Assembly (NCBI GenBank): GCA_028697715.1
Contig: JAQVDS010000020.1
Location: 1-45,404 of the forward strand
Length of the DNA stretch: 45,404 nt
Direction: 5' to 3'
Source of the DNA: Acidithiobacillus sp.
Lineage (GTDB): Bacteria > Pseudomonadota > Gammaproteobacteria > Acidithiobacillales > Acidithiobacillaceae
The translations under genes were made by a program, and so were the position numbers. The notes beneath the pieces are model-generated. The model worked only from the letters and a program-made list of their open reading frames with translations, was not told where the DNA came from and searched no databases. Each line of letters opens with the position of its first letter. The stretch's first letter is position 1. Below are positions 23,901-35,362 of the stretch, in pieces.

Positions 23901-24433
23901 TCGAGCAAGCCCTGCTCAGCCTGGAGAGTGCCATGGCGGCCATGGACGCGGAAACCCTGGAGCGTTTTCAGCGTACTTTGGAGCAGGTGAATCGTGGGCT
24001 GCAAAAATATTTTGCCGAGCTCTTTGGCGGCGGTGTGGCGGCGCTGGAGGCTTGTGCCGGCGATCCGTTGGACGCCGGACTGGTCTTGCGGGCGCAGCCG
24101 CCGGGCAAGCGCAACAGCACCTTGCAGCAGCTCTCTGGCGGCGAAAAGGCATTGACTGCCATTGCCCTGGTTTTTGCCATCTTTGCCCTCAATCCGGCGC
24201 CGTTCTGCATCCTCGATGAGGTCGATGCGCCCCTCGATGACGCCAATATCGAGCGTTTTTGCCGATTACTGCGAGAGCTCGCAAAAGAAACCCAGTTTCT
24301 CCTGATCAGCCATCGGCAACTGACCCTGCAGGTAGCCGAGCAACTGGTCGGGGTGACAATGATCGAGCCCGGTATCTCTAGTATCGTGCCTGTGGATGTT
24401 GCCGCTTTGCTTGCCGAGGCCGAGATTACGTGA
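20993..24433 (+). CDS. smc: Chromosome segregation ATPase SMC
   Basis: Condensin ATPase of 1146 residues, normal for bacterial SMC. It has an N-terminal Walker A GPNGCGKSN (~31-39), two long coiled coils rich in Glu, Gln and Arg, a hinge region at about 500-640 beginning near KKGVGAADRALSGILV, and a C-terminal head with signature LSGGEKALTAIAL and Walker B FCILDEVDAPLDD. It compacts and separates chromosomes with ScpA/ScpB, which are not in the window. The 3' end overlaps the convergent HAD gene by 8 nt. Confidence 0.96.
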   Translation: MRLSAIHLHGFKSFRNATRIDVQRNPLVIVGPNGCGKSNIIDAIRWVLGESSARQLRGGAMADVISNGSTSRGAAQQAVVELLFDNSAGKAPAPWTATAEIRVQRRLSRDGDSQYRINDARCRRRDVGDLFLGTGLGASSYAIIEQGTIGRIIESRPEDLRAMLEEAGGISRYKERRRETEQRIAETREHLQRLRDIYGEMEQQYQRLTRQAEQARKLRELRQEERRWQWWELVLRLEVVAAEQAQMQDELATTAALLQTLQEEELRTHVALDARRNELAQQEEQLREAQAEQYAAQAEQTMAEQDWQRLQEEGKRLERRQSEERERHARIEEEKTRRVRQLQEAQSRLQGLQERERVRSAEEQQLRVERERLDRAVRDAELAQQAVRDKLQDWRRQVEVQEAQWRELQPRIAEMEQRRARLGNRSVPAPEELEKREAQVQEATGERERVEAELAAREQSLARLASTIEQSQEEWQKLRDELQGRRAQRDALERLARGLQKKGVGAADRALSGILVVDAEWERATELVLGERLHAILSETKTLPSGSGSWLWISPVKPEASLPEDALWHRLRLDEPWKEALLPWLWGLRCCRDLHSATARIAELQVGEHWLTPNGELLCATGLWRLGTEDDTTSWLRVRRELEEISTQLPDLERRATQAETVLRNCREELTQARGQGQSLRRQAQEVQTKLAQAREKLAEWQSTLAAEKQRAAAEREECERLDVELQQLRQRHAGLDEELRRERTRASGLRQQEEEARRGLEDRRREQQEQRQRFARMRDEGQRAALAQQRLENEQRMAEERLQSLREEAERATQALVELEGARGRWQADLPGAEERRSLQTARRSAAQQRLAQIQEEGEQLRQQLRALDQQRQAGQQQQRQTEVQRAKQEAKLAHLEERHQELLQKAQELAAILGENPGPMPANSTPQKELQRLQAAIARLGNVNLAAEEELAELQERQGDLAAQVVDVEQALLSLESAMAAMDAETLERFQRTLEQVNRGLQKYFAELFGGGVAALEACAGDPLDAGLVLRAQPPGKRNSTLQQLSGGEKALTAIALVFAIFALNPAPFCILDEVDAPLDDANIERFCRLLRELAKETQFLLISHRQLTLQVAEQLVGVTMIEPGISSIVPVDVAALLAEAEIT

Positions 24434-25115
24434 CCGGATGACAGGGCCCGTGCAAGCTGAGGACCGGCCAGCCCCGCTCCTGCGCGGTGGCCAACAGGAT
24501 CTTGTCCGGATCGACGGCGATGGGATTACCCACCAACTCGAGCAGTGGCAGATCATTGTGGGAGTCGCTGTAAAAATATGCCGTGGATAGACTGTCTTCC
24601 CACGGTAGGCCTTGGGCGCCCAGCCACTGGCGCAGACGCTCCACCTTGCCTTCCTGAAAGCACGGGATGCCGTAACTGCGCCCAGTAAACTCGCCGTTGT
24701 CATCACATTCCGCCTCGGTCGCCAGCAAGGTTGGAACTCCCAGCTCCACCGCAATGGGCGCGGTCACGAAACGATTCGTTGCGGTAATGATCAACAAGGT
24801 ATCGCCAGCGTCGGCGTGTTTGCGCACCAAGGCGCGGGAGGCATCCGTAATCATGGGCAAAACCCGCTCTTGCATGTACTGGCAGTGCCACGCATCCAAC
24901 TGTCGTCGTGGGTGCGCTGCCATGGGTGCCAACACAAAGCGGAGGAAATCGCCCATATCGAGCTCGCCATTCATATAGTCGCGATAATAGCGATCGTTGG
25001 CGCGACGCAATTCCTCGCCATCGACGATGCCCAGGGTGCTCAAAAACTCCAGCCAGGCGTGATCAGAGTCCCCGGCGAGCAGAGTGTTATCGAGATCGAA
25101 AATGGCCAGAGCCAT
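24426..25115 (-). CDS. HAD-IB family phosphatase, SerB-like
   Basis: HAD-superfamily hydrolase of 229 residues: motif I FDLDNTLL with nucleophile D7 and acid D9, motif II LLIITATNRF, the conserved Lys in QEGKVERLR, and motif III YFYSDSHNDLPLLE. It belongs to the HAD-IB (phosphoserine phosphatase-like) group; members act on phosphoserine, histidinol phosphate or lysophospholipids. The substrate is not evident here. It overlaps the end of smc tail-to-tail. Confidence 0.85.
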   Translation of the reverse strand: MALAIFDLDNTLLAGDSDHAWLEFLSTLGIVDGEELRRANDRYYRDYMNGELDMGDFLRFVLAPMAAHPRRQLDAWHCQYMQERVLPMITDASRALVRKHADAGDTLLIITATNRFVTAPIAVELGVPTLLATEAECDDNGEFTGRSYGIPCFQEGKVERLRQWLGAQGLPWEDSLSTAYFYSDSHNDLPLLELVGNPIAVDPDKILLATAQERGWPVLSLHGPCHPVT

Positions 25116-25154
25116 GGGTTCCTCACGTCAATTGCAAAAGCCCGGCGGAGTATA

Positions 25155-26360
25155 TCAGGCTTCTGGGCGATGCGGCAGGAAAGCGGCCAGAATACCCAGC
25201 AGAGGCAGGAACGAGCAGATCTGATACACGGTATCGATACCCCAGATATCCGCCAGTTGCCCGAGAACCGCTGCGCCAACGCCACCCAGACCAAAAGCCA
25301 ACCCGAAGAATAAACCAGAGATCGTCCCCACCTTTCCTGGCACCAGTTCTTGGGCATAGACGATTATGGCCGGAAAGGCAGAGGCAAGCAGGAAGCCAAT
25401 CACGATCGACAGCAGGGCGCTCAGCGTCAGGCCCACGTACGGTAGCGCGAGGGTAAAGGGGGCAATGCCCAGCAGTGATACCCAGATCACTCGCTTGCGG
25501 CCAACGCGGTCCCCAATCGGGCCGCCGAGCAGGGTGCCCGCCGCCACCGCCGCCAAGAAAATAAAAAGATGCAGCTGCGCCTCGCGTACGGGAATGGCGA
25601 AGTGATGCATCAGATAGAAGATCAGGTAGCTGCTGATGCTGGTCAGATAGATAAATTTGGAAAACATCAAGGCCACCAGAATGACCATACTTCGTCGTAC
25701 CAGCGCCTTGGGTAAAGGCACTCCCTCGGCTTGCTGCGCTTTCTTCGGCTGGCGGTGTTGATGCTGATACCAACGTCCAACAAAACTCAGAATGACAATG
25801 GCTGCCAGGGCGAAAAGCGAAAACCACGACAGGCTCTCTTGCCCGTTGGGCATCACGAGGAAAGCTGCGAGCAACGGACCCACAGCCGTGCCCACATTAC
25901 CACCTACCTGAAAGATCGACTGCGCGAGGCCAAAGCGTCCACCCGAGGCCATGCGTGCAACGCGCGAGGATTCCGGGTGAAATACCGAGGAACCAAGGCC
26001 CACCAGGGCCGCAGCCAGAAGTAAAACCAAGTAATTTGGTGCGATGGATAACAACAACAGCCCAGCAAAGGTCGAGACCATTCCCAAAGGCAAGGACCAC
26101 GGCAGCGGGTGACGATCGGTGTAGCGCCCTACCAGCGGCTGAATGATCGAGGCGGTTAATTGATAAGCTAAGGTAATGAGCCCGATCTGCGCAAAACTCA
26201 AATGAAAATTGCTGCGAAACAGGGGGTACACCGCCAGCATCAGCGACTGAATACTGTCATTCAGAAAATGAGACACACTGATAGCGCTCAGGATATCGAA
26301 GCGCGTGCCCCCCTGCGGTTGCCGACGGACTGCGGATTCCTGGCGGATGATGCTGGACAT
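25155..26360 (-). CDS. fsr: MFS exporter, fosmidomycin-resistance (Fsr) type
   Basis: Twelve-helix MFS protein of 401 residues, starting at MSSIIRQESA. Motifs of the Fsr family include SHFLNDSIQSLMLAVYPLFR in helix 1, GRYTDRHP in the loop between helices 2 and 3, SSVFHPESSRVARMASGGRFG, and GGPIGDRVGRK in the second half. Fsr exports fosmidomycin, a phosphonate inhibitor of Dxr. It is divergent from xseB-ispA-dxs, the isoprenoid precursor genes, so the neighbourhood links it to the MEP pathway. The natural substrate is unknown. Confidence 0.85.
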   Translation of the reverse strand: MSSIIRQESAVRRQPQGGTRFDILSAISVSHFLNDSIQSLMLAVYPLFRSNFHLSFAQIGLITLAYQLTASIIQPLVGRYTDRHPLPWSLPLGMVSTFAGLLLLSIAPNYLVLLLAAALVGLGSSVFHPESSRVARMASGGRFGLAQSIFQVGGNVGTAVGPLLAAFLVMPNGQESLSWFSLFALAAIVILSFVGRWYQHQHRQPKKAQQAEGVPLPKALVRRSMVILVALMFSKFIYLTSISSYLIFYLMHHFAIPVREAQLHLFIFLAAVAAGTLLGGPIGDRVGRKRVIWVSLLGIAPFTLALPYVGLTLSALLSIVIGFLLASAFPAIIVYAQELVPGKVGTISGLFFGLAFGLGGVGAAVLGQLADIWGIDTVYQICSFLPLLGILAAFLPHRPEA

Positions 26361-26481
26361 GCTGGCCTCAGAGAAAAAGGCGTAGTCTACGAGGAGGGAA
26401 GCATACCGTCTAGTAGGTATTTGCTCGCTGCGCTTCCTGGCGGCTTGCCCCAGGACCGGGGGCTGGTGTTTAATTGCGGCC

Positions 26482-26739
26482 ATGACCGACGTTAAAAATC
26501 CCTCCCAGCCAGATCAAGCTTCGCAGGAAATTTTTTCCGACACCCTGCACTCGTTAGAGAAGGTGGTCGATAAGATGGAAAGCGGGCAGTTGAGCCTGGA
26601 AGAGTCTGTTGCCCTGTTTCAACAGGGCATGGATCTGGCGCAGAGGGCAGAAAAGCAACTACGCGAGGCGCGCCAGAAAGTGGAAATCCTCCTCGGTTCT
26701 GAGGTGGCTCCCATGGTCAGCGATGCCGAAGAGGACTGA
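26482..26739 (+). CDS. xseB: Exodeoxyribonuclease VII small subunit
   Basis: XseB of 85 residues, the small subunit that coats XseA in the single-strand exonuclease VII. The core reads LHSLEKVVDKMESGQLSLEE then SVALFQQGMDLAQRAEKQL, typical of the family. It is the first gene of an xseB-ispA-dxs operon, a common arrangement in Proteobacteria, with the next start 3 nt after the stop. Confidence 0.95.
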   Translation: MTDVKNPSQPDQASQEIFSDTLHSLEKVVDKMESGQLSLEESVALFQQGMDLAQRAEKQLREARQKVEILLGSEVAPMVSDAEED

Positions 26740-26742
26740 AAC

Positions 26743-27644
<902 letters not shown>

Positions 27645-27648
<4 letters not shown>

Positions 27649-29513
27649 ATCCTCTATTGCAAAAAATTCCTGGTCCCGACACCTTGCGGGGGATGTCCCG
27701 CAGCGAACTCAAGCAGGTCGCCAAACATCTGCGCCAGTTTCTCATCGAAACCCTCAGTCAGACAGGTGGCCATTTGTCCTCCGGATTGGGGACGGTGGAG
27801 CTGTCGGTTGCTCTGCACGCCGTTTTCCATACGCCGGAGGATCGCCTGATCTGGGACGTCGGGCATCAGGCCTATCCTCACAAGGTGTTGACTGGACGTG
27901 GCACACAATTTCCGACCCTGCGCCAAAAAGGTGGCCTATCGGGTTTTCTCAAACGCGAGGAAAGTCCGTATGATGCCTTCGGCGCTGGGCATTCCAGTAC
28001 GTCGATCAGTGCGGGCTTGGGCATGGCGGTAGCCTCTGCACTCGACAATACCCACCGGCAGGTAGTGGCGATCATTGGCGACGGCGCTATGACCGCCGGC
28101 CTGGCCTACGAGGCGTTGAACAACGGCGGTGTCCTCGATGCCGATCTGCTGGTTGTGCTCAACGACAATGAGATGTCGATTTCCCCCAATGTGGGGGCGG
28201 TTTCCCAATACCTCACCCGACTCCTCTCCAATCCGGTGTACAACACCGTGCGCGAGGGTGCCGGGCAGGCCTTGAGTCTGGTGCCGCCGTTGCGCGAACT
28301 GGCAAAAAAGGCAGAAGAAGGCGTCAAAGGTCTGGTCTCCCCGGGCCTGCTTTTCGAGGAAATGGGCTTTAACTATTACGGACCCATCGATGGTCACGAT
28401 CTCGATACCTTGATTCCGACCCTGGAGAATCTGCGCAAGATCCGCGGTCCGCGCTTGCTGCACGTCATCACCAAGAAGGGCAAAGGCTATGCGCCGGCGG
28501 AGAAGGATCCGTGCACCTACCACGGCGTCACGCCGTTTGACCGGGACAGCGGTGCCATGCGCAAATCGTCGACGGTCAGTTACACGAAGATTTTTGGTGA
28601 CTGGCTCTGCGATAAGGCAGGCAAAGAAAGCAAGCTGGTTGCCATAACCCCTGCCATGCGCGAGGGTTCTGGTCTGGTGCGCTACGAACAGCTTTATCCC
28701 GAGCGCTACTTCGACGTGGGGATTGCCGAGCAACATGCGGTGACCTTTGCCGGGGGCCTGGCTTGCGAGGGCTTTCACCCCGTCGTGGCCATCTATTCGA
28801 CCTTTCTGCAGCGGGCCTACGATCAGCTATTGCACGACGTGGCGATTCAAAACCTGCCGGTCCTCTTTGCCGTTGACCGTGCTGGTCTGGTCGGCGCCGA
28901 CGGTGCCACGCATCAGGGTGCTTTCGATCTGGCCTACGCGCGCTGCATTCCCAATCTGGTCATTATGGCCCCCAAAGACGCCCAGGAAATGCGCGATATG
29001 CTCAACACCGGCTACGCCTATCCCGGTCCCGCCATTGTCCGCTATCCGCGTGGCGCCGCAGCGGGTGGGATCGGCGACGCAGACTTGCAGCGTCAGATCC
29101 CCATCGGCAAGGCTGAAATCCTGCGTGAGGGGAAAGGCTTGGCGATCCTTGCCTTTGGCACCCGTGCCGAAGCTGCTTTGCAAGCAGGACGGGAGCTGGA
29201 TGCCACGGTGGTCAATATGCGCTTCGTCAAACCGCTGGATCATGCCCTGCTCGACCGTCTTGCCGTCGATCATGAAGCCTTCCTGACGGTGGAGGAGGGG
29301 GTGCGCATGGGCGGAGCCGGCAGCGCAGTGGCGGAATACCTGCTCGACAAGGGGCAGCGGCCACAACTGAAGATTCTTGGCTTGCCCGATCAGTTCATCG
29401 AACACGGTGAGGCTTCTTTGTGGCTTGCGGAATTGGGCCTGGACGCCGATGGAATTCGTCGCGCTGGCGAGGAACTGCTCGCCCGCCTTGCTGGTAACGG
29501 CTGTGGCGCGTAA
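27645..29513 (+). CDS. dxs: 1-deoxy-D-xylulose-5-phosphate synthase
   Basis: Thiamine-diphosphate enzyme of 622 residues that condenses pyruvate and glyceraldehyde 3-phosphate, first step of the MEP isoprenoid pathway. Visible landmarks are GGHLSSGLG with the catalytic His near 42, the ThDP/Mg motif GDGAMTAG near 146, [16 protein letters not shown] with catalytic Glu near 362, and [15 protein letters not shown]. The ATG overlaps the ispA stop (ATGA). Confidence 0.97.
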
Positions 29514-29540
29514 TATCTGACCAAATCAGTCAAGCATTCG

Positions 29541-30350
29541 ATGAGGTTCAACGTAGTGAGAGATTGCGCTGCAGAAACGTTGGAAGATGTACAGGGGCGT
29601 GCCGACCCGCGTGCCATTGCCATTCAGCGAGTCGGCGTCAAGGCCGTTCGTCATCCCCTGCGCATCGTAGACCGGGCAGGCAAGCAGCAGCAGGTGGCGG
29701 CGTACTGCAATATGTATGTCGGCTTGCCAGCACATCTGAAAGGCACCCATATGTCGCGCTTTCTGCAGATATTGCAAGAGCAAGAGGAAGCTCTGCGGGT
29801 TGATGACCTCGATCGATTGCTCGTGCAGACCCAGGAGCGTTTGGAAGCCGAGAGCGCCCGCATTGAACTGCAATTCCCCTACTTCGTGCGGAAAAAAGCG
29901 CCAGTCTCTGGAGTGGAGAGCTATCTTGACTACGAAGTGGAGTGGAGTGGCGAAATCACGGGCGACGAGAGCCGCTCGCAACTTCTGGTGCATGTGCCGG
30001 TGACCAGCCTTTGTCCCTGCTCCAAGAGCATTTCCGAATATGGCGCACACAATCAGCGCTCGCGGGTCAGCGTACAGGTCGAGGCACGGAGCCCCTTATG
30101 GATCGAGGATCTGATCGATCTGGTGGAAAGCGAGGCCTCCTCGCAGCTCTACGGCGTTCTCAAGCGGCCCGATGAGAAATACGTTACCGAATATGCCTAC
30201 GATCACCCCAAGTTCGTCGAGGACATGGTGCGCGATGTCGCCCTGCGTTTGCAGCAGGACTCGCGGATCCGGCGCTATTCGGTAGCCTCGGAAAATTTCG
30301 AGTCGATCCACAATCACTCTGCCTATGCCTTCATCGAGGGGGAGAACTGA
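29541..30350 (+). CDS. folE2: GTP cyclohydrolase FolE2 (type IB)
   Basis: Zinc-independent GTP cyclohydrolase of 269 residues, converting GTP to dihydroneopterin triphosphate for folate and for deazaguanine synthesis. It shows DVQGRADPRAIAIQRVGVK, the catalytic Cys in SLCPCSKSISEYGAHNQRS (C158), and the C-terminal VASENFESIHNHSAYAFIE block. FolE2 can work with alternative divalent metals, useful in metal-variable acidic habitats (inference). Together with queF in this window it covers early and late steps of queuosine synthesis. Confidence 0.95.
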   Translation: MRFNVVRDCAAETLEDVQGRADPRAIAIQRVGVKAVRHPLRIVDRAGKQQQVAAYCNMYVGLPAHLKGTHMSRFLQILQEQEEALRVDDLDRLLVQTQERLEAESARIELQFPYFVRKKAPVSGVESYLDYEVEWSGEITGDESRSQLLVHVPVTSLCPCSKSISEYGAHNQRSRVSVQVEARSPLWIEDLIDLVESEASSQLYGVLKRPDEKYVTEYAYDHPKFVEDMVRDVALRLQQDSRIRRYSVASENFESIHNHSAYAFIEGEN

Positions 30351-30353
30351 TCC

Positions 30354-31451
30354 GTGGCGGGTAGCAGCATTGGTGAGCTGTTTCGCGTCAGCACCTTTGG
30401 CGAGAGTCATGGCCCGGCCATTGGCGCCGTCGTCGATGGCTGCCCGCCCGGGTTGGCTCTCACGGAGGCCGATATCCAGGTCGAACTCGACAGGCGTCGG
30501 CCTGGGCAGTCTCGCCACACCACGCAACGCCAGGAGGCGGATCAGGTCGAGATTCTCTCCGGTGTTTTTGAAGGCGTTACGACCGGCACGCCGATTGGCC
30601 TGTTGATTCGGAACACCGATCAACGGTCACAGGATTACAACAAGATCAAGGATAGTTTTCGTCCCGGGCATGCCGACTATACCTACCTACAAAAATTTGG
30701 TCTGCGCGACTACCGTGGTGGGGGGCGTTCTTCGGCGCGAGAGACCGCCACCCGCGTGGCCGCTGGCGCCATTGCCCGCAAATACCTGCGCGAACGTCTG
30801 GGTACTGAGATCCGCGCCTGGCTGGCGCAGATGGGGTCCATTCATGCGGTCCAGTTCGACGACGCCCAGATCGATCAGAACCCCTTTTTCTGTCCCGACG
30901 CGCAGGCGGCCCTGCGCATGGCGGAATATCTCGATGACTTGCGCAAGGCCGGGGACTCCATTGGCGCGCGGGTCGACGTGCAGGTCACGGGGATGCCCGT
31001 GGGCCTCGGTGAGCCGGTCTTCGATCGCCTGGAGGCGGATGTCGCCAGGGCCCTGATGAGCATCAATGCGGTGAAGGCAGTGGCGATTGGTGACGGTTTT
31101 GCCGTGGTCGAACAACGCGGCAGCGAACATGGCGATGCGCTGACCCCTGCGGGCTTTGCCAGCAATCATGCCGGTGGGGTTCTTGGCGGCATCTCCAGCG
31201 GCCAGGATCTGCGTGCCTCGGTCGCCATCAAACCAACCTCCAGCATTCGCATTCCCCGGCCCAGTATCAACCTGCAGGGTGAGGAAATCGAGATTGTCAC
31301 CACTGGCCGTCACGACCCCTGCGTGGGCATTCGTGCCGTGCCCATCGTCGAGGCGATGCTGGCCATTACCCTGATGGATCATTATCTGCGTCATCGAGCA
31401 CAAAATGCGGATGTCACGCCACCGGTAGCCCCCATCCCCAGACAATGCTGA
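30354..31451 (+). CDS. aroC: Chorismate synthase
   Basis: FMN-dependent enzyme of 365 residues that converts EPSP to chorismate. All three family signatures are present: GESHGPAIG near 16, the [19 protein letters not shown] segment near 124, and [17 protein letters not shown] near 320. The GTG start is 3 nt after folE2. The stop region overlaps the following MFS gene by 7 nt. Confidence 0.97.
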   Translation: MAGSSIGELFRVSTFGESHGPAIGAVVDGCPPGLALTEADIQVELDRRRPGQSRHTTQRQEADQVEILSGVFEGVTTGTPIGLLIRNTDQRSQDYNKIKDSFRPGHADYTYLQKFGLRDYRGGGRSSARETATRVAAGAIARKYLRERLGTEIRAWLAQMGSIHAVQFDDAQIDQNPFFCPDAQAALRMAEYLDDLRKAGDSIGARVDVQVTGMPVGLGEPVFDRLEADVARALMSINAVKAVAIGDGFAVVEQRGSEHGDALTPAGFASNHAGGVLGGISSGQDLRASVAIKPTSSIRIPRPSINLQGEEIEIVTTGRHDPCVGIRAVPIVEAMLAITLMDHYLRHRAQNADVTPPVAPIPRQC

Positions 31452-32614
31452 AGGCGCGGCACGAGGGGCAGGCCCTCGTCGCGTTCTATTTTTTCTATTT
31501 TTGCGCCCTCGGCGCCTTCATGCCCTACTGGGGGCCGTGGCTGCGTAGCGTGGGCCAAGGTGCCTTGGCAATCGGTCTCCTCACTGCGGCAGTACAGTTC
31601 AGCAAGGTGCTCGCCCCCAATGTCTGGGGCTGGCTCCTGCACCATACGTCGATGCGATGGTTGATTCGTGGCGGGGGCCTGGCTGCTGCCCTGAGTTTTC
31701 TGTTGCTGTTCTGGGCGGAGGGCCACTTTTGGGCTCTGCTCCTGATCACCCTGCTGTTTTCTTTCTTCTGGGCGGCCACCCTACCGCTGGTGGACAACAT
31801 CAGTATGGCGTGGGCGGAGCGGCAGGGGCGACGCTACGGACGCATTCGTCTCTGGGGATCCATCGGTTTTATCGTCCTGTCCCTTGGCATGGGTATCCTG
31901 GTGAGTCATTGGGGGCTGCGCAGTTTCTTGCCTGGCATCACCGTCTTTCTGTTCCTGACCTGGTGGGTCAGTCGTTTCCTGCCCTTTGCCAGCGATCCAC
32001 AGAGCACGACAGCGCAGAAACTACCATCTTTTTTGCCGGAACTGCGTGATTTCCGCCTGTGGTTCTTTCTCGCCGCCGGCACGCTCGAGCAGGCCAGTCA
32101 TGGGGTCTATTACGCCTTTTATTCCATCTACGTGGAGGCCCATGGCCACAACAGCAGCACCGTCGGTCTGCTCTGGGCCCTCGCAGTGGTCGCCGAGGTG
32201 TTGTTCTTCTGGTTTGGCGACCGAATCCTGCACCATTGGGGGACGATGACGGTATTTGTCAGTGCCTTTTTGCTCACCGCTCTGCGTTGGGTAGTGATCG
32301 CCCTGTGGCCAGGCTTCGTCTGGATCGTCCTCGTGCAGACACTGCACGCGGCCAGTTATGCCGCGTTTCATCTGGCTGCCATTCACTGGGTCTTTGCACG
32401 CTTCCCGCAGGCCCTGCGCGCGCGGGGTATGGCCCTCTACGCCAGCCTGGTATACGGGTTGGGAGGAGGGATCGGCGCCTTGGCGGCGGGCTGGGCCTGG
32501 CCTCAGATTGGTGGTAGCGCTACCTTTCTCGCCGCCGGCATTCTTGCTGCCCTGGCGACGCTCTTGTTACTGGGCATGTTTCGTCCCCGTCCCGCCCTTG
32601 AAAAGTTGGTCTGA
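31445..32614 (+). CDS. MFS transporter, HcaT-like (PPP) family
   Basis: Twelve-helix MFS protein of 389 residues. The N-terminus ([25 protein letters not shown]), the [15 protein letters not shown] motif and the [17 protein letters not shown] segment match the 3-phenylpropionate permease-like family. Substrates are usually unknown for such proteins. It overlaps aroC by 7 nt, suggesting cotranscription. Its last codons contain the likely heat-shock promoter of clpB. Confidence 0.82.
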   Translation: MLKARHEGQALVAFYFFYFCALGAFMPYWGPWLRSVGQGALAIGLLTAAVQFSKVLAPNVWGWLLHHTSMRWLIRGGGLAAALSFLLLFWAEGHFWALLLITLLFSFFWAATLPLVDNISMAWAERQGRRYGRIRLWGSIGFIVLSLGMGILVSHWGLRSFLPGITVFLFLTWWVSRFLPFASDPQSTTAQKLPSFLPELRDFRLWFFLAAGTLEQASHGVYYAFYSIYVEAHGHNSSTVGLLWALAVVAEVLFFWFGDRILHHWGTMTVFVSAFLLTALRWVVIALWPGFVWIVLVQTLHAASYAAFHLAAIHWVFARFPQALRARGMALYASLVYGLGGGIGALAAGWAWPQIGGSATFLAAGILAALATLLLLGMFRPRPALEKLV

Positions 32615-32625
32615 AGCGCCCATCT
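32597..32625 (+). promoter_or_regulatory. Sigma32-like heat-shock promoter of clpB
   Basis: CCCGCCCTTGAAA (ending 32603) is followed after CTTGAA (32597-32602) by a 15-nt spacer and GCCCATCT (32618-32625), a close match to the RpoH consensus CTTGAA/CCCCATnT. It overlaps the end of the MFS gene and places transcription start about 25 nt before the clpB ATG. Confidence 0.7.
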
Positions 32626-32656
32626 CCCAGTCATCATCCGATATGGGAGTCGCCAG

Positions 32657-35260
32657 ATGCGCAGTGACAAACTCACCACCAAGTTTCAGCAAGCCCTACA
32701 AGAGGCGCAGAGCCTCGCCCTGGGCAACGATCAGCAGCAGGTAGAACCCGTTCACCTTCTCATCGCTTTCCTCGACCAGGACGGCGGTATCGCCCGTCCT
32801 CTGCTCAGCAAGGCGGGCGTGCGCGTCGATGCCCTGCGCAACGAACTCGGCCGTGCCCTCAACAATTTGCCGAAGGTCCATGGCGGGCAGCCCGGCGAAG
32901 TCCAGTTTGGCCGGGATCTCATCAACCTGCTCAATCTTGCCGACAAGACCGCGCAGCAGCGGGGCGATGGCTATATCTCCACGGAGCATTTTCTGCTCGC
33001 CCTGATGGAGGACAAGGGTGAGGCGGGTCGTCTGCTCAAGGAGAGCGGTGCTACCAGCAAGGACCTCGAAGCGGCAACCACAGCACTGCATGGCGGCGAA
33101 AAGATCAACGATGCCAATGCCGAGGAACAACGCCAAGCCCTGGAGAAGTATACCATCGACTACACCGAGCGGGCGGCGCAGGGCAAGCTGGACCCGGTGA
33201 TCGGCCGCGATGACGAAATTCGCCGCACCATCCAGGTGCTGTTGCGGCGCAGCAAGAACAATCCAGTGCTGATCGGTGAGCCGGGTGTCGGCAAGACCGC
33301 CATCGTCGAGGGCTTGGCGCAACGGATCATCAATGGTGAAGTGCCGGAATCCTTGCGTAACAAACGTCTGCTGGGGCTGGATCTGGGGGCGCTGATTGCC
33401 GGTGCGAAATTCCGCGGCGAGTTCGAGGAACGCTTGAAGGCCTTGCTCAACGATCTTGCCAAGAGTCAAGGGCAGATTCTTCTTTTTATTGATGAAATAC
33501 ACACCCTGGTGGGAGCGGGGAAGGCCGAGGGCGCGATGGATGCCGGCAACATGCTCAAACCCGCCTTGGCGCGGGGTGAGCTGCACTGTATTGGTGCCAC
33601 GACCCTGGATGAGTACCGCCAGTACATCGAAAAGGATGCTGCCCTGGAGCGTCGTTTCCAGCGTGTGCTCGTGGATGAACCCTCGGTGGAGGACACCATT
33701 GCTATTCTGCGCGGCCTTAAGGAGCGTTACGAGGCGCATCATGGCGTGCGCATCACCGACCCCGCCCTGGTTGCGGCAGCGCAACTCTCGCACCGCTACA
33801 TCAGCGACCGCAACTTGCCCGACAAGGCCATCGACCTGGTCGATGAAGCGGCCTCGCGGATCAAGATGGAGATCGACTCCAAGCCAGAAGCCCTGGATGA
33901 ACTGGAGCGGCGCCTGATTCAGCTTAACATCGAAAAGGTGGCCTTGGCCAAGGAGAAGGACGAGGCAAGCCGCAAGCGTCTGGAGATTCTGGAGGAGCAG
34001 ATCAACGAGTTGGAGCGTAAATTTCAGGAATTGGAGGAGGTCTGGAAGGCCGAGAAGCTGGCCATCGAAGGTACCTCGCAAATCCAGAAGGAGATTGATC
34101 GCCTGCGTGTGGAACTTGAAAATGCTCGCCGTGCTGCCGATTATGACCGCATGGCGCAGATCCAGTATGGTCTGATTCCCGAGCTCGAAGCCCGCTTGCA
34201 GAAGGCCGAGGAACAGGAGGAAGGTGCCGCACGTAAGGCGCCTACCTTGCTCCGCACGGAGGTACGAGAGGAGGAGATTGCCGAAGTCATCGCCCGCTGG
34301 ACCGGCATTCCAGTGGCCAAGATGCTGGAAGGGGAGAAGGAAAAACTCCTGAAGATGGAAGAGCGCTTGCAGGCCCGGGTGGTTGGCCAGAGCGAGGCGG
34401 TGCAGGCGGTCAGCAACGCCATCCGCCGCTCACGGGCGGGCCTCTCCGATCCGCGGCGGCCCAACGGTTCCTTCCTCTTTCTCGGTCCCACCGGTGTTGG
34501 TAAGACCGAACTCAGCAAGGCCTTGGCCGAGTTCCTCTTCGATAGCGAAGAACAGATGGTGCGCATCGACATGAGTGAATTCATGGAGAAGCATTCCGTG
34601 GCGCGCCTGATCGGTGCCCCTCCAGGATATGTAGGCTATGAAGAAGGCGGTTATCTTACCGAGGCGGTGCGGCGCAAGCCCTATTCCGTCGTACTTCTGG
34701 ATGAAGTGGAAAAGGCGCATCCGGAGGTCTTCAACATTCTCCTGCAGGTCTTGGACGACGGCCGTCTGACTGATGGCCAGGGGCGTACCGTGGATTTCCG
34801 GAACACAGTCATCATCATGACCTCGAACCTGGGCTCCGACCGTATTCAGGAATACAGTCGCTCTGGGGACGAGGATGCCATGCGCAGCGCGGTGATGGCG
34901 GTAGTGCAGGGGCACTTCCGTCCGGAGTTCCTGAATCGTATCGACGAAACCGTGATCTTCCATCCCCTGGATGCCCGGCAGGTGCGGGCGATCTGCGAAA
35001 TCCAGATGCAGGGCCTGCGGGCACGCCTGCGCGAGCGGGACATGGACATCGTGCTCAGCGATGCGGCCATCGACCGCCTGGCGGAGATCGGTTTTGATCC
35101 CGTCTATGGCGCCAGGCCCCTGAAACGTGCCATCCAGGCGGAGATCGAGAATCCGCTGGCGCAAAAGCTCCTGCGCGGCGAGTTTACGGGAGGCACGCTC
35201 TTACACGTCGATCTGGAGGAAGACGATTTTGTTTTTCGCGGCGAACCCCTGCCTGGATAA
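32657..35260 (+). CDS. clpB: ATP-dependent disaggregase ClpB
   Basis: Hsp100 chaperone of 867 residues that rescues aggregated proteins with DnaK. It has an N-domain (1-145) with two Clp repeats, NBD1 with Walker A GEPGVGKT (~205-212) and Walker [10 protein letters not shown], the coiled-coil M domain (~400-525) that distinguishes ClpB from ClpA/C, and NBD2 with GPTGVGKTE (~610-618) and [13 protein letters not shown]. Start ATG 32657 follows GGGAG. A sigma32-like promoter lies just upstream. Confidence 0.97.
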   Translation: MRSDKLTTKFQQALQEAQSLALGNDQQQVEPVHLLIAFLDQDGGIARPLLSKAGVRVDALRNELGRALNNLPKVHGGQPGEVQFGRDLINLLNLADKTAQQRGDGYISTEHFLLALMEDKGEAGRLLKESGATSKDLEAATTALHGGEKINDANAEEQRQALEKYTIDYTERAAQGKLDPVIGRDDEIRRTIQVLLRRSKNNPVLIGEPGVGKTAIVEGLAQRIINGEVPESLRNKRLLGLDLGALIAGAKFRGEFEERLKALLNDLAKSQGQILLFIDEIHTLVGAGKAEGAMDAGNMLKPALARGELHCIGATTLDEYRQYIEKDAALERRFQRVLVDEPSVEDTIAILRGLKERYEAHHGVRITDPALVAAAQLSHRYISDRNLPDKAIDLVDEAASRIKMEIDSKPEALDELERRLIQLNIEKVALAKEKDEASRKRLEILEEQINELERKFQELEEVWKAEKLAIEGTSQIQKEIDRLRVELENARRAADYDRMAQIQYGLIPELEARLQKAEEQEEGAARKAPTLLRTEVREEEIAEVIARWTGIPVAKMLEGEKEKLLKMEERLQARVVGQSEAVQAVSNAIRRSRAGLSDPRRPNGSFLFLGPTGVGKTELSKALAEFLFDSEEQMVRIDMSEFMEKHSVARLIGAPPGYVGYEEGGYLTEAVRRKPYSVVLLDEVEKAHPEVFNILLQVLDDGRLTDGQGRTVDFRNTVIIMTSNLGSDRIQEYSRSGDEDAMRSAVMAVVQGHFRPEFLNRIDETVIFHPLDARQVRAICEIQMQGLRARLRERDMDIVLSDAAIDRLAEIGFDPVYGARPLKRAIQAEIENPLAQKLLRGEFTGGTLLHVDLEEDDFVFRGEPLPG

Positions 35261-35277
35261 TAAGTCAGAAGTGCTGC

Positions 35278-35312
35278 AATTCACCCGAGACTGGCGTCAG
35301 TCCGGGCGAATT
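35278..35312 (+). terminator. Hairpin after clpB
   Basis: AATTC-A-CCCG-A-GACTG pairs with CAGTC-CGGG-C-GAATT around a GCGT loop, giving about 14 pairs with a bulge and one mismatch. It lies 18 nt after the clpB stop and before the next gene. No clear U-tract follows; termination or mRNA protection is likely. Confidence 0.5.
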
Positions 35313-35362
35313 GTTTACCATGGCCACTTGATGCGGTTTTTCTGTTGCCCAGGAGTGTTCTC

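Noticed and set aside
32696..34081. 461-residue minus-strand open frame inside clpB
   Set aside because: Antisense shadow of the ClpB coding sequence, caused by codon bias; no domain and no ribosome site of note.
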